In this document: positions 1-11,277 of the stretch, piece after piece | Position numbering within the stretch: the stretch's first letter is position 1 | How the letters are laid out: every line of letters starts with the position of its first letter | NCBI RefSeq assembly: GCF_022808595.1 | Contig: NZ_JAKUCN010000008.1 | Coordinates: 146,125-210,124 of the forward strand | Reading direction: 5' to 3' | DNA length: 64,000 bases | Origin: Microvirga solisilvae | GTDB lineage: Bacteria; Pseudomonadota; Alphaproteobacteria; Rhizobiales; Beijerinckiaceae | The notes under the pieces: generated by a model | What the model was told of the DNA's origin: nothing | The model's database searches: none | Seen by the model: only the letters and a program-made list of their open reading frames with translations | Program-made: the position numbers and the translations under genes

Positions 1-960
1 AACATGGTCTCGCAGATCACCAAGGGCGAGACGGATGCCAAGAGCGTGCAGCCGACGCCGAAGCCGCGCGTCGACAAGGTCGCGGAAAAGACCGAGCAGA
101 ATGCGCCGGGCGAAGACAAGGTGAATGCGCCGGCCCCTCCGAAGCGTCCCGAAGAGATGAAGGTCGCTGAAGAGGAAAAGGCCGCCGAAGCTGCGGCTGC
201 GGCAGCTGCCGCCAAGGCCGCCGAGCAGAAGGCTGCTGCAGAAGCGAAGGCGGCGGAAGAAAAGAAAGCCGCCGAGAAGGCCGAGGCCGAAGCCATCGAG
301 AAAGCGAAAATCGAGCAGGCGAAAGCCGAAGCGGAAGCGAAGGCCAAGGCTGAAGCCAAGGCGAAGGCGGAAGCCGAGGCCAAGCGCGTGGCTGAGACAA
401 AAGCGAAAGCGGACGCCGAAGCGAAGGCGAAGGCCGAAGCTGAAGCCAAGCGCGTCGCGGATGCGAAAGCTAAGGCCGAAGCGGAAGAGAAGGCGCGCAA
501 GGACGCTCAAGTGGCGAAGAAATTCGATACGGGCGATCTGCGACAGTTCCTCGACAACAAGGACAGAAATCGCTCCACCGGATCGACCGGCGCTGAGGTG
601 AACAAGACTCCGTCGCTCGGCACGCAAACCGGCACGGCGGCGAAACTCAATCCGAGCATGCGCGATGCTTTGGGCGGTCTACTCAAGGAGCAGATGGAGC
701 GGTGCTACCAGCCTCCCATCGGCGCAGCGGGTGGAACGGTCACGCTCCCGATCCTGGATGTGCGCTTCAATCAGGATGGCAGCCTTTCCGCAGAGCCTAA
801 GATTCTTCGCTCCGGTCCTAGCCAGATTGACAGAAGCACTGCTGAAGCTGCGTTGCGCGCCGTGCGACGTTGCGCCCCTTACAATATCCCGGCGAAGTTC
901 GCGCCGTATTATAACGAGTGGAAACTCTGGAATATCGAGTTCGATACCAACCAGATCTGA
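1..960 (+). CDS. tolA: TolA, 3' part (5' end outside window)
   Basis: Envelope protein that links the inner-membrane TolQR motor to TolB/Pal at the outer membrane during constriction. The frame is open to the left edge and the usual N-terminal membrane anchor is missing, so the gene is cut by the window; the ATG at 4 is probably internal. Residues about 50-175 are a long helical Ala/Lys/Glu domain with repeats such as [12 protein letters not shown], as in TolA domain II. The last ~90 residues (from about [12 protein letters not shown]) form the TonB/TolA-type C-terminal domain, with a Cys pair (MERCYQP and RRCAPYN). tolB follows 13 bp after the stop, then pal and cpoB further on, which is the Tol-Pal order and supports the call. 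Confidence 0.9.
   Translation, partial: NMVSQITKGETDAKSVQPTPKPRVDKVAEKTEQNAPGEDKVNAPAPPKRPEEMKVAEEEKAAEAAAAAAAAKAAEQKAAAEAKAAEEKKAAEKAEAEAIEKAKIEQAKAEAEAKAKAEAKAKAEAEAKRVAETKAKADAEAKAKAEAEAKRVADAKAKAEAEEKARKDAQVAKKFDTGDLRQFLDNKDRNRSTGSTGAEVNKTPSLGTQTGTAAKLNPSMRDALGGLLKEQMERCYQPPIGAAGGTVTLPILDVRFNQDGSLSAEPKILRSGPSQIDRSTAEAALRAVRRCAPYNIPAKFAPYYNEWKLWNIEFDTNQI
300..510 (+). repeat. Low-complexity Ala/Lys/Glu coding repeat in tolA
   Basis: Imperfect tandem repeats encode units of the type [12 protein letters not shown], seen about three times with D/E and T/D variants. This is the alpha-helical rod of TolA; copy number would be expected to vary between strains. It is coding, not a mobile repeat. 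Confidence 0.75.
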
Positions 961-973
961 GTTCCCGGCTTCC

Positions 974-2341
974 ATGACACCTCATGAACACGCAATGGAT
1001 ATGAACATGCCTCTCCGGACGTCTTTGCTCCGCACCTTGATCGCGGCATTCTGTTTCATGGGAACCTTCATGGCTTTGGTGCCTGAAGCCTCTGCACAGC
1101 TGACTTTGCGTATCGGTCCCGGCGGGCAGTTCCAGCCGATGCCGATCGCGATTGCCGACTTCTCGGGCGAGGGCGATCTCGGCCAGCGCGTTTCCGGCAT
1201 CATCGCCAACAACCTGCAGCGTTCCGGCTATTTCGCGCCGCTCGACAGGTCGCGCTTCCCGGAGCGTCCGTCTTTTGATGCCGCGCCGCGTTTCGATGCG
1301 TGGAAGATGGCGGGTGCGCAGGCTCTCGTGACGGGCCGCGTCTCGCGCGATCCGTCGGGACGTCTTCGCGCCGAGTTCCGCCTGTGGGACATCGATTCCG
1401 GCCAGCAGCTCACTGGTCAGCAATACGTGACGGACGCCAATTTCTGGCGCCGCGTCGGCCACATCATTTCGGATGCGGTCTACTCGAAGATCACGGGCGT
1501 CGGCGGCTTCTTCGACACGCGCATCGTGTTCGTGGAGGAATCCGGCCCGAAGGAAAACCGCCGCAAGCGTCTCGCGATCATGGATCAGGATGGCGCGAAT
1601 GTGCGCTACCTGACTCAGGGCGATACCAGCGTTGTGTCGCCGCGCTATTCGCCGGTGACGCAGGAAATCGCGTTCATGTCGCAGGTGGAAGGCCAGCAGC
1701 CGCGCGTGCAGGTGATCAATCTCGAAACCGGCTCGCGCCAGGTGGTCGGCAACTTCCCCGACATGAGCTCGTCCCCGCGCTTCGGGCCTGACGGCCAGCG
1801 CATCGTCATGAGCCTGCAGCAGGGCGGCAACGCGAATATCTACACGATGAATCTCGGCTCGCAGGCCACCACGCGCCTCACCTCGACGGGCGCCATCGAC
1901 ACCTCGCCGTCCTTCTCGCCGGATGGTTCGCAGATCGTGTTCGAGAGCGATCGCGGCGGCAAGCAGCAGATCTACGCGATGAACGCCGACGGCTCGAACC
2001 AGCGCCGCATCTCGTTCGGCGACGGCTCCTATTCGCAGCCGGCCTGGTCGCCGCGCGGCGATTACATCGCCTTCACCAAGCAGCATTCCGGCGGCTTCGC
2101 CATCGGCATCATGAAGCCGGACGGATCGGGCGAGCGCATCCTCACGGAAGGCTTCCACAACGAGAGCCCGGTCTGGGCGCCCAACGGCCAGTACATCCTG
2201 TTCTTCCGCGATCCGGGCGGACAGGCAGGCGGCAAGCTCTACATGGTCGACGTCACCGGCCGCGTGGAAGTGCCCGTGCCGACGCCGTCCTTCGCGTCGG
2301 ACCCGACCTGGTCACCGCTTCTCAGCGAGGCGCGTCAGTAA
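974..2341 (+). CDS. tolB: TolB, periplasmic beta-propeller of the Tol-Pal system
   Basis: Periplasmic protein that binds Pal and helps outer-membrane invagination at division. From ATG 974 it is 455 aa. In-frame ATGs at 995, 1001 and 1007 are alternatives, and the signal peptide ([15 protein letters not shown]... to ASAQ) fits a start at 1007 equally well; no strong Shine-Dalgarno decides. After an N-terminal TolB domain come repeated propeller blades with the typical SPDG/SPRG motifs: [57 protein letters not shown]. Length is normal for the family. It follows tolA by 13 bp and ends just before a strong terminator, so tolA-tolB end a transcript here instead of running on into pal. Confidence 0.95.
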   Translation: MTPHEHAMDMNMPLRTSLLRTLIAAFCFMGTFMALVPEASAQLTLRIGPGGQFQPMPIAIADFSGEGDLGQRVSGIIANNLQRSGYFAPLDRSRFPERPSFDAAPRFDAWKMAGAQALVTGRVSRDPSGRLRAEFRLWDIDSGQQLTGQQYVTDANFWRRVGHIISDAVYSKITGVGGFFDTRIVFVEESGPKENRRKRLAIMDQDGANVRYLTQGDTSVVSPRYSPVTQEIAFMSQVEGQQPRVQVINLETGSRQVVGNFPDMSSSPRFGPDGQRIVMSLQQGGNANIYTMNLGSQATTRLTSTGAIDTSPSFSPDGSQIVFESDRGGKQQIYAMNADGSNQRRISFGDGSYSQPAWSPRGDYIAFTKQHSGGFAIGIMKPDGSGERILTEGFHNESPVWAPNGQYILFFRDPGGQAGGKLYMVDVTGRVEVPVPTPSFASDPTWSPLLSEARQ

Positions 2342-2351
2342 GAAAACAAAG

Positions 2352-2374
2352 GGGCGCTTTGAGGCGCCCTTTTT
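2352..2374. terminator. Terminator between tolB and hdeD-like gene
   Basis: Perfect 6-bp stem GGGCGC/GCGCCC with a 6-nt loop, followed by TTTTT on the plus strand. On the minus strand the stem is followed by CTTTGTTTTC, so it may serve both converging genes. Confidence 0.85.
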
Positions 2375-2377
2375 CGT

Positions 2378-2998
2378 TCAAGCTTGCAACGAAGCGCTTC
2401 CGGTGAGATCGTCTTTGCGGCTGCGCAGCTTGAACGCGAGAACGATCAGCGCGATGCCGAAGACCATCGCATAGGCGCCGAGCCACCAGGTCAACACCAC
2501 GGCGCCGATGAGCGGGGCGACGAGAAGTGCCACGCCGAACAGAACCGAGACGAGGCCGCTGAAGATCAGCCAGCCGCGCCCGAAGGCAGGATCGAGTTTG
2601 AAGGCAGCGACGATCATCAGAACACCGGTGATCAGCGACCAGACGGCGAGAAGCGTGACGAAGAACAAAACCGTCAGGCCCGGCATGATGAAGGCGAGAA
2701 TGCCGACGATGATGTTGAGGACGCCCTCCAGGATCAGCAGGCCCCAGCGCTCGTGACGTGAGGCGGCGCGGATGCCGGAGACGATGCCGAACACGCCGTC
2801 GACCAGCATGTAGGCGGAGAAGAACAGCACGAAGGACAGGATCGTCGCGCCGGGCCAGAAGAAGGCGATGAGCGCGAGGATGACGGCGAAGACGCCGCGA
2901 AGCGCCACGGCCCACCAGTTGCGCGCGAGAAGCGCGCTCATGGATTCGGCGCGGTAGAGCGGATCAGGGTGAGTGGGATTGGAGGTACCGGCAGCCAT
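2378..2998 (-). CDS. HdeD-family (DUF308) membrane protein
   Basis: Small inner-membrane protein of the HdeD/DUF308 family, linked in enterobacteria to acid resistance; its biochemical role is unknown. The 206-aa product has about six hydrophobic helices (ALRGVFAVILALIAFF, ILSFVLFFSAYML, LILEGVLNIIVGILAFI and so on) in the paired arrangement of the family. The start at 2998 is chosen because AAGGAGAGGACG lies just upstream. The open frame continues much further upstream, but that part is a shadow of the neighbouring gene. It lies ~70 bp downstream of, and on the same strand as, the phospholipase D-like gene, so the two may be cotranscribed as a membrane-stress pair. Symbol left empty because orthology to enteric hdeD cannot be shown. 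Confidence 0.85.
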   Translation of the reverse strand: MAAGTSNPTHPDPLYRAESMSALLARNWWAVALRGVFAVILALIAFFWPGATILSFVLFFSAYMLVDGVFGIVSGIRAASRHERWGLLILEGVLNIIVGILAFIMPGLTVLFFVTLLAVWSLITGVLMIVAAFKLDPAFGRGWLIFSGLVSVLFGVALLVAPLIGAVVLTWWLGAYAMVFGIALIVLAFKLRSRKDDLTGSASLQA

Positions 2999-3069
2999 CG
3001 TCCTCTCCTTGGATCGAGCTTCGTGGATTAAGCCCCTAAACCAATGCAAAGCTTGGCGGTTGGTTTCCT

Positions 3070-4578
3070 TTATTTCCCAGCGGAGGATGCCGCTTCCTTC
3101 ATCCGGCTCAGGCGTCGGCGGATCGCCATCTTGCGGCGTCTGAGGCGCACGCGCCGCTTGATGCGGAAGGCGCGGATCAGCAGGGCGAGAGCGAACCAGA
3201 CGAGGGCGAGAACCACCGGCAGGACGATCAGCAACGGGAACGCCGTGATCAGGATGGCGAGCGCCAAAAGCCCGAAGCCGATGATGGCGATGCTGCTGGT
3301 CTCGGTTGTGGTGAGCGAGCGCGATCCGACCGCCTTGCCGATGCTGCTGGAGAGCGCGAGAGCGCCCGCCGCAAGCCTGCGCACGCCACCGCGTTTGAAG
3401 CGATTGCCGCGCTTCGAGCGCATTCTCTTCGCGCGCTTGCGGCGCGCCTGCCAGCCGGGCACGATCTCGGTGGCGTTGGCGAGGTCCTCCAGATACATCG
3501 CCTCCATGCTCTCGGCGAAACCGGTATCCTCCACGATCACGTCGAGCTCCCAATTGGTCGCCCAGCTCGCGAAGTTGAGATTGGTGGAGCCCACCCGCGC
3601 CCAGCGCCCGTCGACGACGGCGGTCTTGGCGTGGAGCATCGAGCCGTTCCACTCATAGACGCGGATGCCCGCCTCGATCAGCGAGCGGTAGCCCGCGCGC
3701 ACGATGGGCTGAAGAGCGGGCACATCGCTCGAACCCGGAACCAGCAGGCGCACATCTACTCCGTCGCGCGCCGCTTCGCCGAGCGCCTGAACGTAAGACG
3801 TGGTGGCGACGAAATACGCATCCGTCAGCCAGAGGTTTCGCTGTGCGGTGGCGGCAATGAACTGATCGACGCGATAGGTGCGGAACATGCCCGGCTCGCC
3901 GCTGATGAGGCGTGCCGCCATGCTGCCCGCATGCGGAATGTCCTCTGCCTGCGCGAGGTCCGATTTCGGGATCGGACGCATGCCGGCAAGCACCCAGCTT
4001 TCCGCGAAGGCTTCATCGAGATCGGCGACCAAGGGGCCTTCGAGCGCGATGCCGGTATCGCGCCAGGGCTCGTTGTCCTTGCCTTCCCAGTTGTCGGAAA
4101 TGCACAGGCCCGACACGAAGCCGATGCGTCCGTCCACGGTGATGAGCTTGCGGTGGTTGCGGCGTACCCAGAACGGGTCCGTCAGGCGCGGCGGGTTGAA
4201 CACGCGGGCCTCCGCGCCCGCCTCACGCAGGCGACGCCAGAAGGCGGGGAGGGCGCGGAATGAGGAGCCGAGCCAATCGTAAAGAATGCGCACCTTCACG
4301 CCCGCGCGCGCCCGCTCCATGAGCGCCTCGGCGAACATCCGGCCGGTCTCGTCGTCGGCAATGATGAAGTTCTCGAAATGGATGACGTCCCGGGCCGAGC
4401 GGATCGCCTCGATCCAGGCCGGGTAGTTCTCCTTGGAGTTCTTCAGAAGCCGGATGGCGTTGCCTTGGCGCAGGTCGCTGTCGGCGATGCGCGAGAAGGC
4501 GCGCTCCATGCGGAGTTCGTCCAGGGCGGCGCGATAAGGCTGAACCGACAGTCCGGGCTGGTTCGTCATGAGATTCAT
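3070..4578 (-). CDS. Phospholipase D-type enzyme, cardiolipin synthase-like
   Basis: Probable membrane phosphatidyltransferase of the PLD superfamily. Both catalytic HKD motifs are present and intact: HRKLITVD (H142, K144, D149) and HAKTAVVD (H316, K318, D323), each followed by the usual GSxN-like segment (GSTNLNF after the second). Length is 502 aa. Unlike Escherichia coli ClsA, the hydrophobic segments lie at the C-terminus (about residues 424-468, IIGFGLLALAILITAF... and VLPVVLALVWFALALL), followed by a very basic tail. The N-terminus has no membrane anchor. The related HdeD-like gene follows on the same strand. Substrate is not provable; cardiolipin synthesis is the likeliest reading, another phospholipid head-group exchange is possible. 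Confidence 0.82.
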   Translation of the reverse strand: MNLMTNQPGLSVQPYRAALDELRMERAFSRIADSDLRQGNAIRLLKNSKENYPAWIEAIRSARDVIHFENFIIADDETGRMFAEALMERARAGVKVRILYDWLGSSFRALPAFWRRLREAGAEARVFNPPRLTDPFWVRRNHRKLITVDGRIGFVSGLCISDNWEGKDNEPWRDTGIALEGPLVADLDEAFAESWVLAGMRPIPKSDLAQAEDIPHAGSMAARLISGEPGMFRTYRVDQFIAATAQRNLWLTDAYFVATTSYVQALGEAARDGVDVRLLVPGSSDVPALQPIVRAGYRSLIEAGIRVYEWNGSMLHAKTAVVDGRWARVGSTNLNFASWATNWELDVIVEDTGFAESMEAMYLEDLANATEIVPGWQARRKRAKRMRSKRGNRFKRGGVRRLAAGALALSSSIGKAVGSRSLTTTETSSIAIIGFGLLALAILITAFPLLIVLPVVLALVWFALALLIRAFRIKRRVRLRRRKMAIRRRLSRMKEAASSAGK

Positions 4579-4951
4579 GATCTCTCAACGCATGAAGCAC
4601 AAATTCGGCTCAAAGCCCGACCTCCTCGCGGAAGCTTTCGGAGTCCTCCGCCACAAGAAGCTAGGTTGAAAGGCAGGCCTCAAGGTCAACACCCAGCCAG
4701 AAGAGAATGGGCTGTCAAAGCCTCAATTGCGTGAGTTCCAGCTCGAACAGCCACCGCCCTCGCATGCCATCGTAACTTCCTAACGAGTTATCCTTAACTT
4801 CCTATTAACCCTAGGCCGAAGTTCCACAACTTGGCCATAATTCACCTTAATTCCGGCAGGGCCCATCAAGGTTGACGGAACCCTCCCTTAACCATCTTGC
4901 CCGTATAACGCACACAACGTTCGGCAAACGTGTGTGTAAGGAGTATTGCCA
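4579..4951. other. Intergenic region, divergent PLD-like gene and pal
   Basis: About 370 bp without a supportable gene. It must carry the promoters of the PLD-like gene (leftward) and of pal (rightward). It contains an AT-richer block at about 4780-4855 with repeated TTAAC-like tracts. I do not see a clean -35/-10 pair: TTGACG (4872) and TATAAC (4904) are too far apart (26 nt). Confidence 0.5.
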
Positions 4952-5446
4952 ATGATGTCGCTGCGCGCCGTCAAATTCGCCGCTGCTATCGTTCTCGCTC
5001 TCGGAGCGGCAGCCTGTTCCAACAAAGACAGCATGGCCGACGGTTCCGGCTTCGGTGCCGGCGGTGCTGCTACCCCCGGCAGCGCCCAGGACTTCGTCGT
5101 GAATGTCGGCGACCGCGTGTTCTTCGAGACCGACTCGACGGATCTCACCCCCACCGCCGTCGCCACCCTCGACAAGCAGTCCCAATGGCTGCAGCGCTAT
5201 CCGAACTACACCTTCATCCTCGAAGGCCATGCGGACGAGCGCGGCACCCGCGAGTATAACTACTCGCTCTCGGCCCGCCGCGCCCAGACAGTGCGCGACT
5301 ACCTAATCTCGCGCGGCATCCCGGCCAACCGCTTCCGCACCGTGTCCTACGGCAAGGAGCGCCCGGTGGCCGTGTGTAACGACATCTCCTGCTGGTCGCA
5401 GAATCGCCGCGCGGTCACCGTGCTCGGCGGCGGCGCAGGCGCCTAG
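4952..5446 (+). CDS. pal: Pal, peptidoglycan-associated lipoprotein
   Basis: Outer-membrane lipoprotein that anchors the outer membrane to peptidoglycan and partners TolB. The 164-aa product has a short signal peptide ending in a lipobox (LGAAAC, with the Cys lipid-modified), a Gly/Ala linker, and an OmpA-like peptidoglycan-binding domain with the typical FETDSTDL, EGHADERGTREYN and LSARRA motifs. Start at ATG 4952 is chosen because TAAGGAG lies 8 nt upstream; a TTG at 4946 in the same frame is unlikely. It has its own promoter region, because tolB is terminated 2.6 kb upstream, and a strong terminator follows. Confidence 0.96.
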   Translation: MMSLRAVKFAAAIVLALGAAACSNKDSMADGSGFGAGGAATPGSAQDFVVNVGDRVFFETDSTDLTPTAVATLDKQSQWLQRYPNYTFILEGHADERGTREYNYSLSARRAQTVRDYLISRGIPANRFRTVSYGKERPVAVCNDISCWSQNRRAVTVLGGGAGA

Positions 5447-5479
5447 AACCTTCGGAACACCGAAGTGTGACACTTGAGA

Positions 5480-5512
5480 GCGCCGCCACATTATCGCCGT
5501 GGCGGCGCTTTT
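5480..5512 (+). terminator. Rho-independent terminator after pal
   Basis: Ten-base-pair perfect stem GCGCCGCCAC / GTGGCGGCGC with a 9-nt loop, followed by TTTT. It sits 34 bp after the pal stop and 44 bp before cpoB. Confidence 0.85.
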
Positions 5513-5555
5513 GTGTTATCGGCACGGTCGCAAAAGACCTTTAACGGTATCCAGC

Positions 5556-6518
5556 ATGTTTCGACGTTTTCTCGTGTTTTTCGCCCTGAGCCTTGCTCTG
5601 GCCCCACCTCTGGCTGTTCCTGCCGCCGCGCAGGACGCAGCCGATGCCATCGTGCGTCTCAACCGCCTGGAGAACCAGATGCGGCAGATGTCCGGCCAGC
5701 TCGAGCAGCTCCAGTTCGAGAACCGCCAGCTGAAGGATCAGCTGCGCAAGTTCCAGGAGGACGTGGAGTTCCGCTTCCAGGAGGGCTCCGGCCGTGGCGG
5801 CTCCCGGCCTTCGGCTCCGGCCGTTGCGCCCACGCCCCGTCCGGCACAGCCACAGGCCCAGCCTCAGCCAGCGCCGCAGCGCCGCAGCGATGTGTATGAT
5901 CCTTCCCAGGACCCCAATGCCCCGGGCGCTCCGCGCCCGCTGGGCACCACGCCGCCGTCGCAGCCCCTCGCCGATGCGGAGATCGGGGAGGGCGGTGAGC
6001 AATTCGCCGGGATCGGCGAGCTGATCGAGGAAGAAGGGCAGCCTGCCCCTGGGGCGGTCGGCAACGGCATGGCCATTCCGCAGGGCGCGATCCAGCCCCG
6101 TCCGAACCCGAGCGTGGCCGCGACCAGCACCGGCAATCCGCGCGGCGATTTCGATGCCGCTTATGCCGCCTTCACGCAGAAGGATTATGATCAGGCCGAG
6201 ATGGGCTTCCGCCGCTTCCTGCAATCCAATCCGCGCGACCAGATGGTGCCTGAGGCCACGTTCTGGCTGGGCGAGAGCTATCTTCAGCGCGGCCGTCACC
6301 GCGAAGCCGCCGAGCAGTTCCTGAACGTGTCCGCCGATCACCCGAACGCCTCGAAGGCTCCCGACGCGATGCTGCGCCTCGGCGTCTCCCTCAACGGCCT
6401 CGGCGCCCGCGACCGCGCCTGCGCCGTCTTCGCCGAACTCGACCGCAAATATCCCCAGGCCTCCGCCAGCGTACGCCAGGCGTCCGAGCGCGAGCAGAAG
6501 CGCAATAAGTGCACCTGA
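5556..6518 (+). CDS. cpoB: CpoB (YbgF), Tol-Pal associated coordinator
   Basis: Periplasmic protein of the Tol-Pal locus which in E. coli coordinates PBP1B activity with Tol-driven outer-membrane constriction. From ATG 5556 it is 320 aa: signal peptide (FLVFFALSLALAPPLAVPAAAQ), a coiled coil at about 25-75 (IVRLNRLENQMRQM, LEQLQFENRQLKDQL), a long Pro/Gln-rich linker, then TPR repeats from about residue 200 (FDAAYAAFTQKDYDQAEMGFRRF, PEATFWLGESYLQRG, APDAMLRLGVSLNGLG). This order (signal, trimerising coiled coil, linker, TPR) is diagnostic. A longer in-frame ORF begins at 5499 but would remove the signal peptide from the N-terminus. Confidence 0.92.
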   Translation: MFRRFLVFFALSLALAPPLAVPAAAQDAADAIVRLNRLENQMRQMSGQLEQLQFENRQLKDQLRKFQEDVEFRFQEGSGRGGSRPSAPAVAPTPRPAQPQAQPQPAPQRRSDVYDPSQDPNAPGAPRPLGTTPPSQPLADAEIGEGGEQFAGIGELIEEEGQPAPGAVGNGMAIPQGAIQPRPNPSVAATSTGNPRGDFDAAYAAFTQKDYDQAEMGFRRFLQSNPRDQMVPEATFWLGESYLQRGRHREAAEQFLNVSADHPNASKAPDAMLRLGVSLNGLGARDRACAVFAELDRKYPQASASVRQASEREQKRNKCT

Positions 6519-6548
6519 CCCAGGCCCGACAAGTCGAGCACCCGAAAC

Positions 6549-7562
6549 GTGGACGCTCCTTCGCCTGACGATCCGCTCCCGCCCGATGCGAAGGAGCCGC
6601 TTTTTTCCAGCCTGAACCGGGCCCAAGGCATCCTGGCCGCCGTGTCCGGCGGGCCCGATTCCATGGCCATGATGCATCTTCTCGCCCGCTGGGCTTCGGA
6701 GAGCCGCATCCCGATTTCCGTCGCCACCGTCGATCATGGCCTGCGGCCCGAGGCCGCCGAGGAAGCCGCCTTCGTCGCCCGCGAGGCTGAAGCTCTGGGT
6801 CTGTCTCATCGAACCCTGCTCTGGACAGGGGAGAAGCCCGCGACCGGCCTTCAGGAGGCCGCCCGAGAGGCGCGCTATCGCCTGCTCGTGCAGCAGGCCC
6901 GCGAGGACGGGGCCTCCCATCTCGTAACCGCCCATACCCTCGACGATCAGGCCGAGACCGTCCTCATGCGTCTCGCCAAGGGGTCAGGTCTCACGGGGGT
7001 GGCCGGCATGCGCCGGGAGCGCGACCGGGACGGGATCGTCCATGCAAGGCCGTTGCTCGCTTGGCCGAAGGCGGAGCTGCTCGCGCTCTGCGAGACGAAT
7101 GGCTGGCCCTTCGTCACTGATCCTTCGAATGCCGACGAGCGCTTTGCCCGAATCCGCTGGCGCAGGCTGATGCCGCTGCTGGCAGGGGAGGGGCTGGATG
7201 CCTCCCGTCTGGCCCGGTTCGCCGAGCGGGCGGCACAGGCCAACGAGGCGCTGGAGATCAAGGCTCATGAGGCCCTGGAGGCCGCCATCATCGCAGAGGC
7301 GGAGGGAGAATTGTCCTTCCAAGCGGCCTGCCTCGCGCGGGAGCCCTTCGAGATCGGCTTGAGGATGCTCGCCCAGGCCCTGGGCGCGATCGGCCTCGAG
7401 AACATCCGCCTTCAGCGATTGGAAACGTGCCTTGAACGCTTGTTAAGCGCTTCGCAGGCGGGGCAATCCCTGCGCCTCACCATCGCCGGGGCGCTTCTCG
7501 ATCTTGACCGATTTGGGCGCTTAAGGATGAGACAGGAACCGCCCCGATCACGCGGTCGTTAG
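6549..7562 (+). CDS. tilS: tRNA(Ile)-lysidine synthase
   Basis: Modifies C34 of the tRNA-Ile CAU anticodon to lysidine using ATP and lysine, changing decoding from AUG to AUA; essential. The 337-aa product has the N-type PP-loop SGGPDS (residues 34-39), followed by VATVDHGLRPE and the conserved HTLDDQAETVLMRLAKGSGLTG segment, and the WRRLMPLL region. It starts with GTG (6549), with no strong Shine-Dalgarno. It lies 30 bp after cpoB and ahead of ftsH, the tilS-ftsH order common in many bacteria. The C-terminal tRNA-binding part is short, as in alphaproteobacterial forms. Confidence 0.94.
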   Translation: MDAPSPDDPLPPDAKEPLFSSLNRAQGILAAVSGGPDSMAMMHLLARWASESRIPISVATVDHGLRPEAAEEAAFVAREAEALGLSHRTLLWTGEKPATGLQEAAREARYRLLVQQAREDGASHLVTAHTLDDQAETVLMRLAKGSGLTGVAGMRRERDRDGIVHARPLLAWPKAELLALCETNGWPFVTDPSNADERFARIRWRRLMPLLAGEGLDASRLARFAERAAQANEALEIKAHEALEAAIIAEAEGELSFQAACLAREPFEIGLRMLAQALGAIGLENIRLQRLETCLERLLSASQAGQSLRLTIAGALLDLDRFGRLRMRQEPPRSRGR

Positions 7563-7716
7563 CCAATTCTCTTAGCCAAGACCTTCGGATGATGCCCCAT
7601 GCACGCCTCATTCCCTTGGCAAGGGGAAAGGGTGTGCCTACATTGAGTTTAACCGCATGGGGGGATTTCCTTGTTTTCCCTGTGTTTCATCTCCCTCTGG
7701 GGCAGAACCTGATCCA

Positions 7717-9639
7717 ATGAATTCAAATTTCCGCAACTTCGCCTTGTGGGTTGTCATTTTCCTCCTGGTGCTGGCGCTCGTGACTCTTTTCCAGAGCCCG
7801 GGCCAGCGCGGCGGCGGCAGAGATATCGCCTATAGCCAGCTCCTGAACGACGCCGATGCGGGACGCATCACGAGCGTCATCATCTCGGGACCGGAAATCA
7901 GCGGCACCTATACTGACGGCCAGAACTTCTCGACCTATGCGCCGAACGATCCGGCCCTGGTCACGAAGCTGCAGCAGAAGGGCGTGCAGATCACGGCTCG
8001 TCCGCAATCCGACTCGACCCCGTGGTTCATCGCGGTGCTCATGAACATTCTGCCCATCGCGCTGTTCATCGGCGCCTGGGTGTTCCTGTCGCGCCAGATG
8101 CAGAACGGCGCGGGCCGCGCCATGGGGTTCGGCAAGTCGAAGGCGAAATTGCTCACTGAGGCTCATGGCCGCGTCACGTTTGATGACGTCGCCGGCATCG
8201 ACGAAGCCAAGGAAGACCTGCAGGAAGTCGTGGAATTCCTGCGCGATCCGCAGAAGTTCCAGCGCCTCGGCGGACGCATTCCGCGCGGCGTGCTGCTCGT
8301 CGGTCCTCCCGGTACCGGTAAGACGCTGACCGCCCGCGCGGTGGCAGGCGAAGCCAACGTGCCGTTCTTCACCATTTCCGGTTCTGACTTCGTCGAGATG
8401 TTCGTCGGCGTGGGCGCATCGCGTGTCCGCGACATGTTCGAGCAGGCAAAGAAGAATGCTCCGTGCATCATCTTCATCGACGAAATCGACGCGGTCGGCC
8501 GTCATCGCGGCGCCGGTCTCGGCGGCGGCAACGACGAGCGCGAGCAGACCCTCAACCAGCTCCTCGTGGAGATGGACGGCTTCGAGGCCAACGAGGGCAT
8601 CATCATCATCGCGGCGACCAACCGTCCCGACGTTCTCGATCCGGCGTTGCTGCGTCCGGGCCGCTTCGACCGTCAGATCGTGGTGCCGAATCCGGATGTC
8701 ACCGGCCGTGAGAAGATCCTGCGCGTTCATGTGCGCAAGGTTCCGCTCGCTCCCGATGTGGACCTGAAGGTGATCGCTCGCGGTACACCCGGCTTCTCCG
8801 GCGCGGACCTCATGAACCTCGTCAACGAGGCGGCGTTGCTCGCGGCCCGTCGCGGCAAGCGCATCGTCACGATGCGCGAATTCGAGGATGCGAAGGACAA
8901 GGTCATGATGGGCGCGGAGCGCCGCACCCTCGTCATGACCGACGACGAGAAGCGCCTGACTGCCTATCACGAGGCCGGTCATGCGGTCGTCGCCCTCAAC
9001 GTTCCGGCCACCGATCCGGTGCACAAGGCCACCATCATTCCGCGCGGCCGTGCGCTCGGCATGGTCATGCAGCTCCCTGAGCGGGACAAGCTGTCCATGA
9101 GCTTCGAGCAGATGACCTCGCGTCTTGCCATCATGATGGGCGGGCGCATCGCGGAAGAGATGATCTTCGGCAAGGAGAAGGTGACCTCCGGCGCCCAATC
9201 CGACATCGAGCAGGCCACGCGCCTTGCCCGCATGATGGTGACCAAGTGGGGCTTCTCGCCCGAACTCGGCACCGTGGCTTACGGCGAGAACCAGGACGAA
9301 GTGTTCCTCGGCATGCAGATGGGCCGCCAGCAGAACGTCTCCGAGGCGACCGCCCAGAAGATCGACTCGGAAGTGCGTCGCCTCGTGGAGACGGGCCTCA
9401 ACGATGCCCGCCGCATCCTCACGGAGAAGGCGAACGAGCTTGAGGCTCTGGCTCGCGGCCTGCTGGAATACGAGACCCTGACGGGCGACGAGATCCGCAA
9501 TCTCCTCGACGGCCAGCCCCCGGTGCGCGATGCCGGCGGCGATCCGGTGAACCCGACCCGCGGCTCCGCCGTCCCGACCACCCGCCCCGGGCGGCCCCGG
9601 GAGAGCGACGGGGGGATGGAGCCCCAGCCGCAGGCTTGA
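7717..9639 (+). CDS. ftsH: FtsH, membrane AAA+ zinc metalloprotease
   Basis: ATP-dependent inner-membrane protease that degrades unstable and misassembled membrane proteins and, in many bacteria, RpoH. The 640-aa product has two N-terminal membrane segments ([18 protein letters not shown] and [19 protein letters not shown]) flanking a periplasmic domain, Walker A GPPGTGKT at about 195-202, Walker [12 protein letters not shown], the second region of homology with [20 protein letters not shown], and the zinc site HEAGH at about 418. Start ATG 7717 gives the normal N-terminus; an in-frame extension to 7657 is not expected. A strong terminator follows. Confidence 0.97.
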   Translation: MNSNFRNFALWVVIFLLVLALVTLFQSPGQRGGGRDIAYSQLLNDADAGRITSVIISGPEISGTYTDGQNFSTYAPNDPALVTKLQQKGVQITARPQSDSTPWFIAVLMNILPIALFIGAWVFLSRQMQNGAGRAMGFGKSKAKLLTEAHGRVTFDDVAGIDEAKEDLQEVVEFLRDPQKFQRLGGRIPRGVLLVGPPGTGKTLTARAVAGEANVPFFTISGSDFVEMFVGVGASRVRDMFEQAKKNAPCIIFIDEIDAVGRHRGAGLGGGNDEREQTLNQLLVEMDGFEANEGIIIIAATNRPDVLDPALLRPGRFDRQIVVPNPDVTGREKILRVHVRKVPLAPDVDLKVIARGTPGFSGADLMNLVNEAALLAARRGKRIVTMREFEDAKDKVMMGAERRTLVMTDDEKRLTAYHEAGHAVVALNVPATDPVHKATIIPRGRALGMVMQLPERDKLSMSFEQMTSRLAIMMGGRIAEEMIFGKEKVTSGAQSDIEQATRLARMMVTKWGFSPELGTVAYGENQDEVFLGMQMGRQQNVSEATAQKIDSEVRRLVETGLNDARRILTEKANELEALARGLLEYETLTGDEIRNLLDGQPPVRDAGGDPVNPTRGSAVPTTRPGRPRESDGGMEPQPQA

Positions 9640-9662
9640 TATAAAGCACTCGCGAATGACCC

Positions 9663-9694
9663 AGAACGCTCGCTTCCAGCGAGCGTTCTTTTTT
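9663..9694 (+). terminator. Terminator after ftsH
   Basis: Twelve-base-pair perfect stem AGAACGCTCGCT / AGCGAGCGTTCT with a 3-nt loop, running into TTTTTT. It ends the tilS-ftsH transcript. Confidence 0.9.
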
Positions 9695-9865
9695 GTTTAC
9701 CTAAGCCCTCTACTTTCCATCCGATAAGACGATTGTCTCTGCTTGTAACAATTGCTCATCACAAGTGATGAGCCTGATCAGGGCGAAGACTTGACCCGGA
9801 GTAAGGGGGTTGCTTTGAAAAAGGCAAAACGCGCAGTGGCGCAGCGGAGCGGGGAGTTGAAACCC

Positions 9866-11218
<1,353 letters not shown>

Positions 11219-11244
11219 GCGATCATCGCAATGCGAATAATGAA

Positions 11245-11277
11245 GGGCATGGAGCCGTCTCCATGCCCTTTCTTTTT
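11245..11277 (+). terminator. Terminator after glmM
   Basis: Ten-base-pair perfect stem GGGCATGGAG / CTCCATGCCC, 4-nt loop, followed by TTTCTTTTT. Confidence 0.88.

Noticed and set aside
818..2158. 446-aa minus-strand frame opposite tolB
   Set aside because: Antisense shadow of a GC-rich gene: Arg/His-rich, no domains, and tolB has full family support.
4872..4909. Promoter TTGACG...TATAAC before pal
   Set aside because: Spacing of 26 nt is too long for a sigma-70 promoter.
7723..9198. 491-aa minus-strand frame opposite ftsH
   Set aside because: Composition (His/Arg/Asp/Val repeats) is that of an antisense frame; ftsH is certain.
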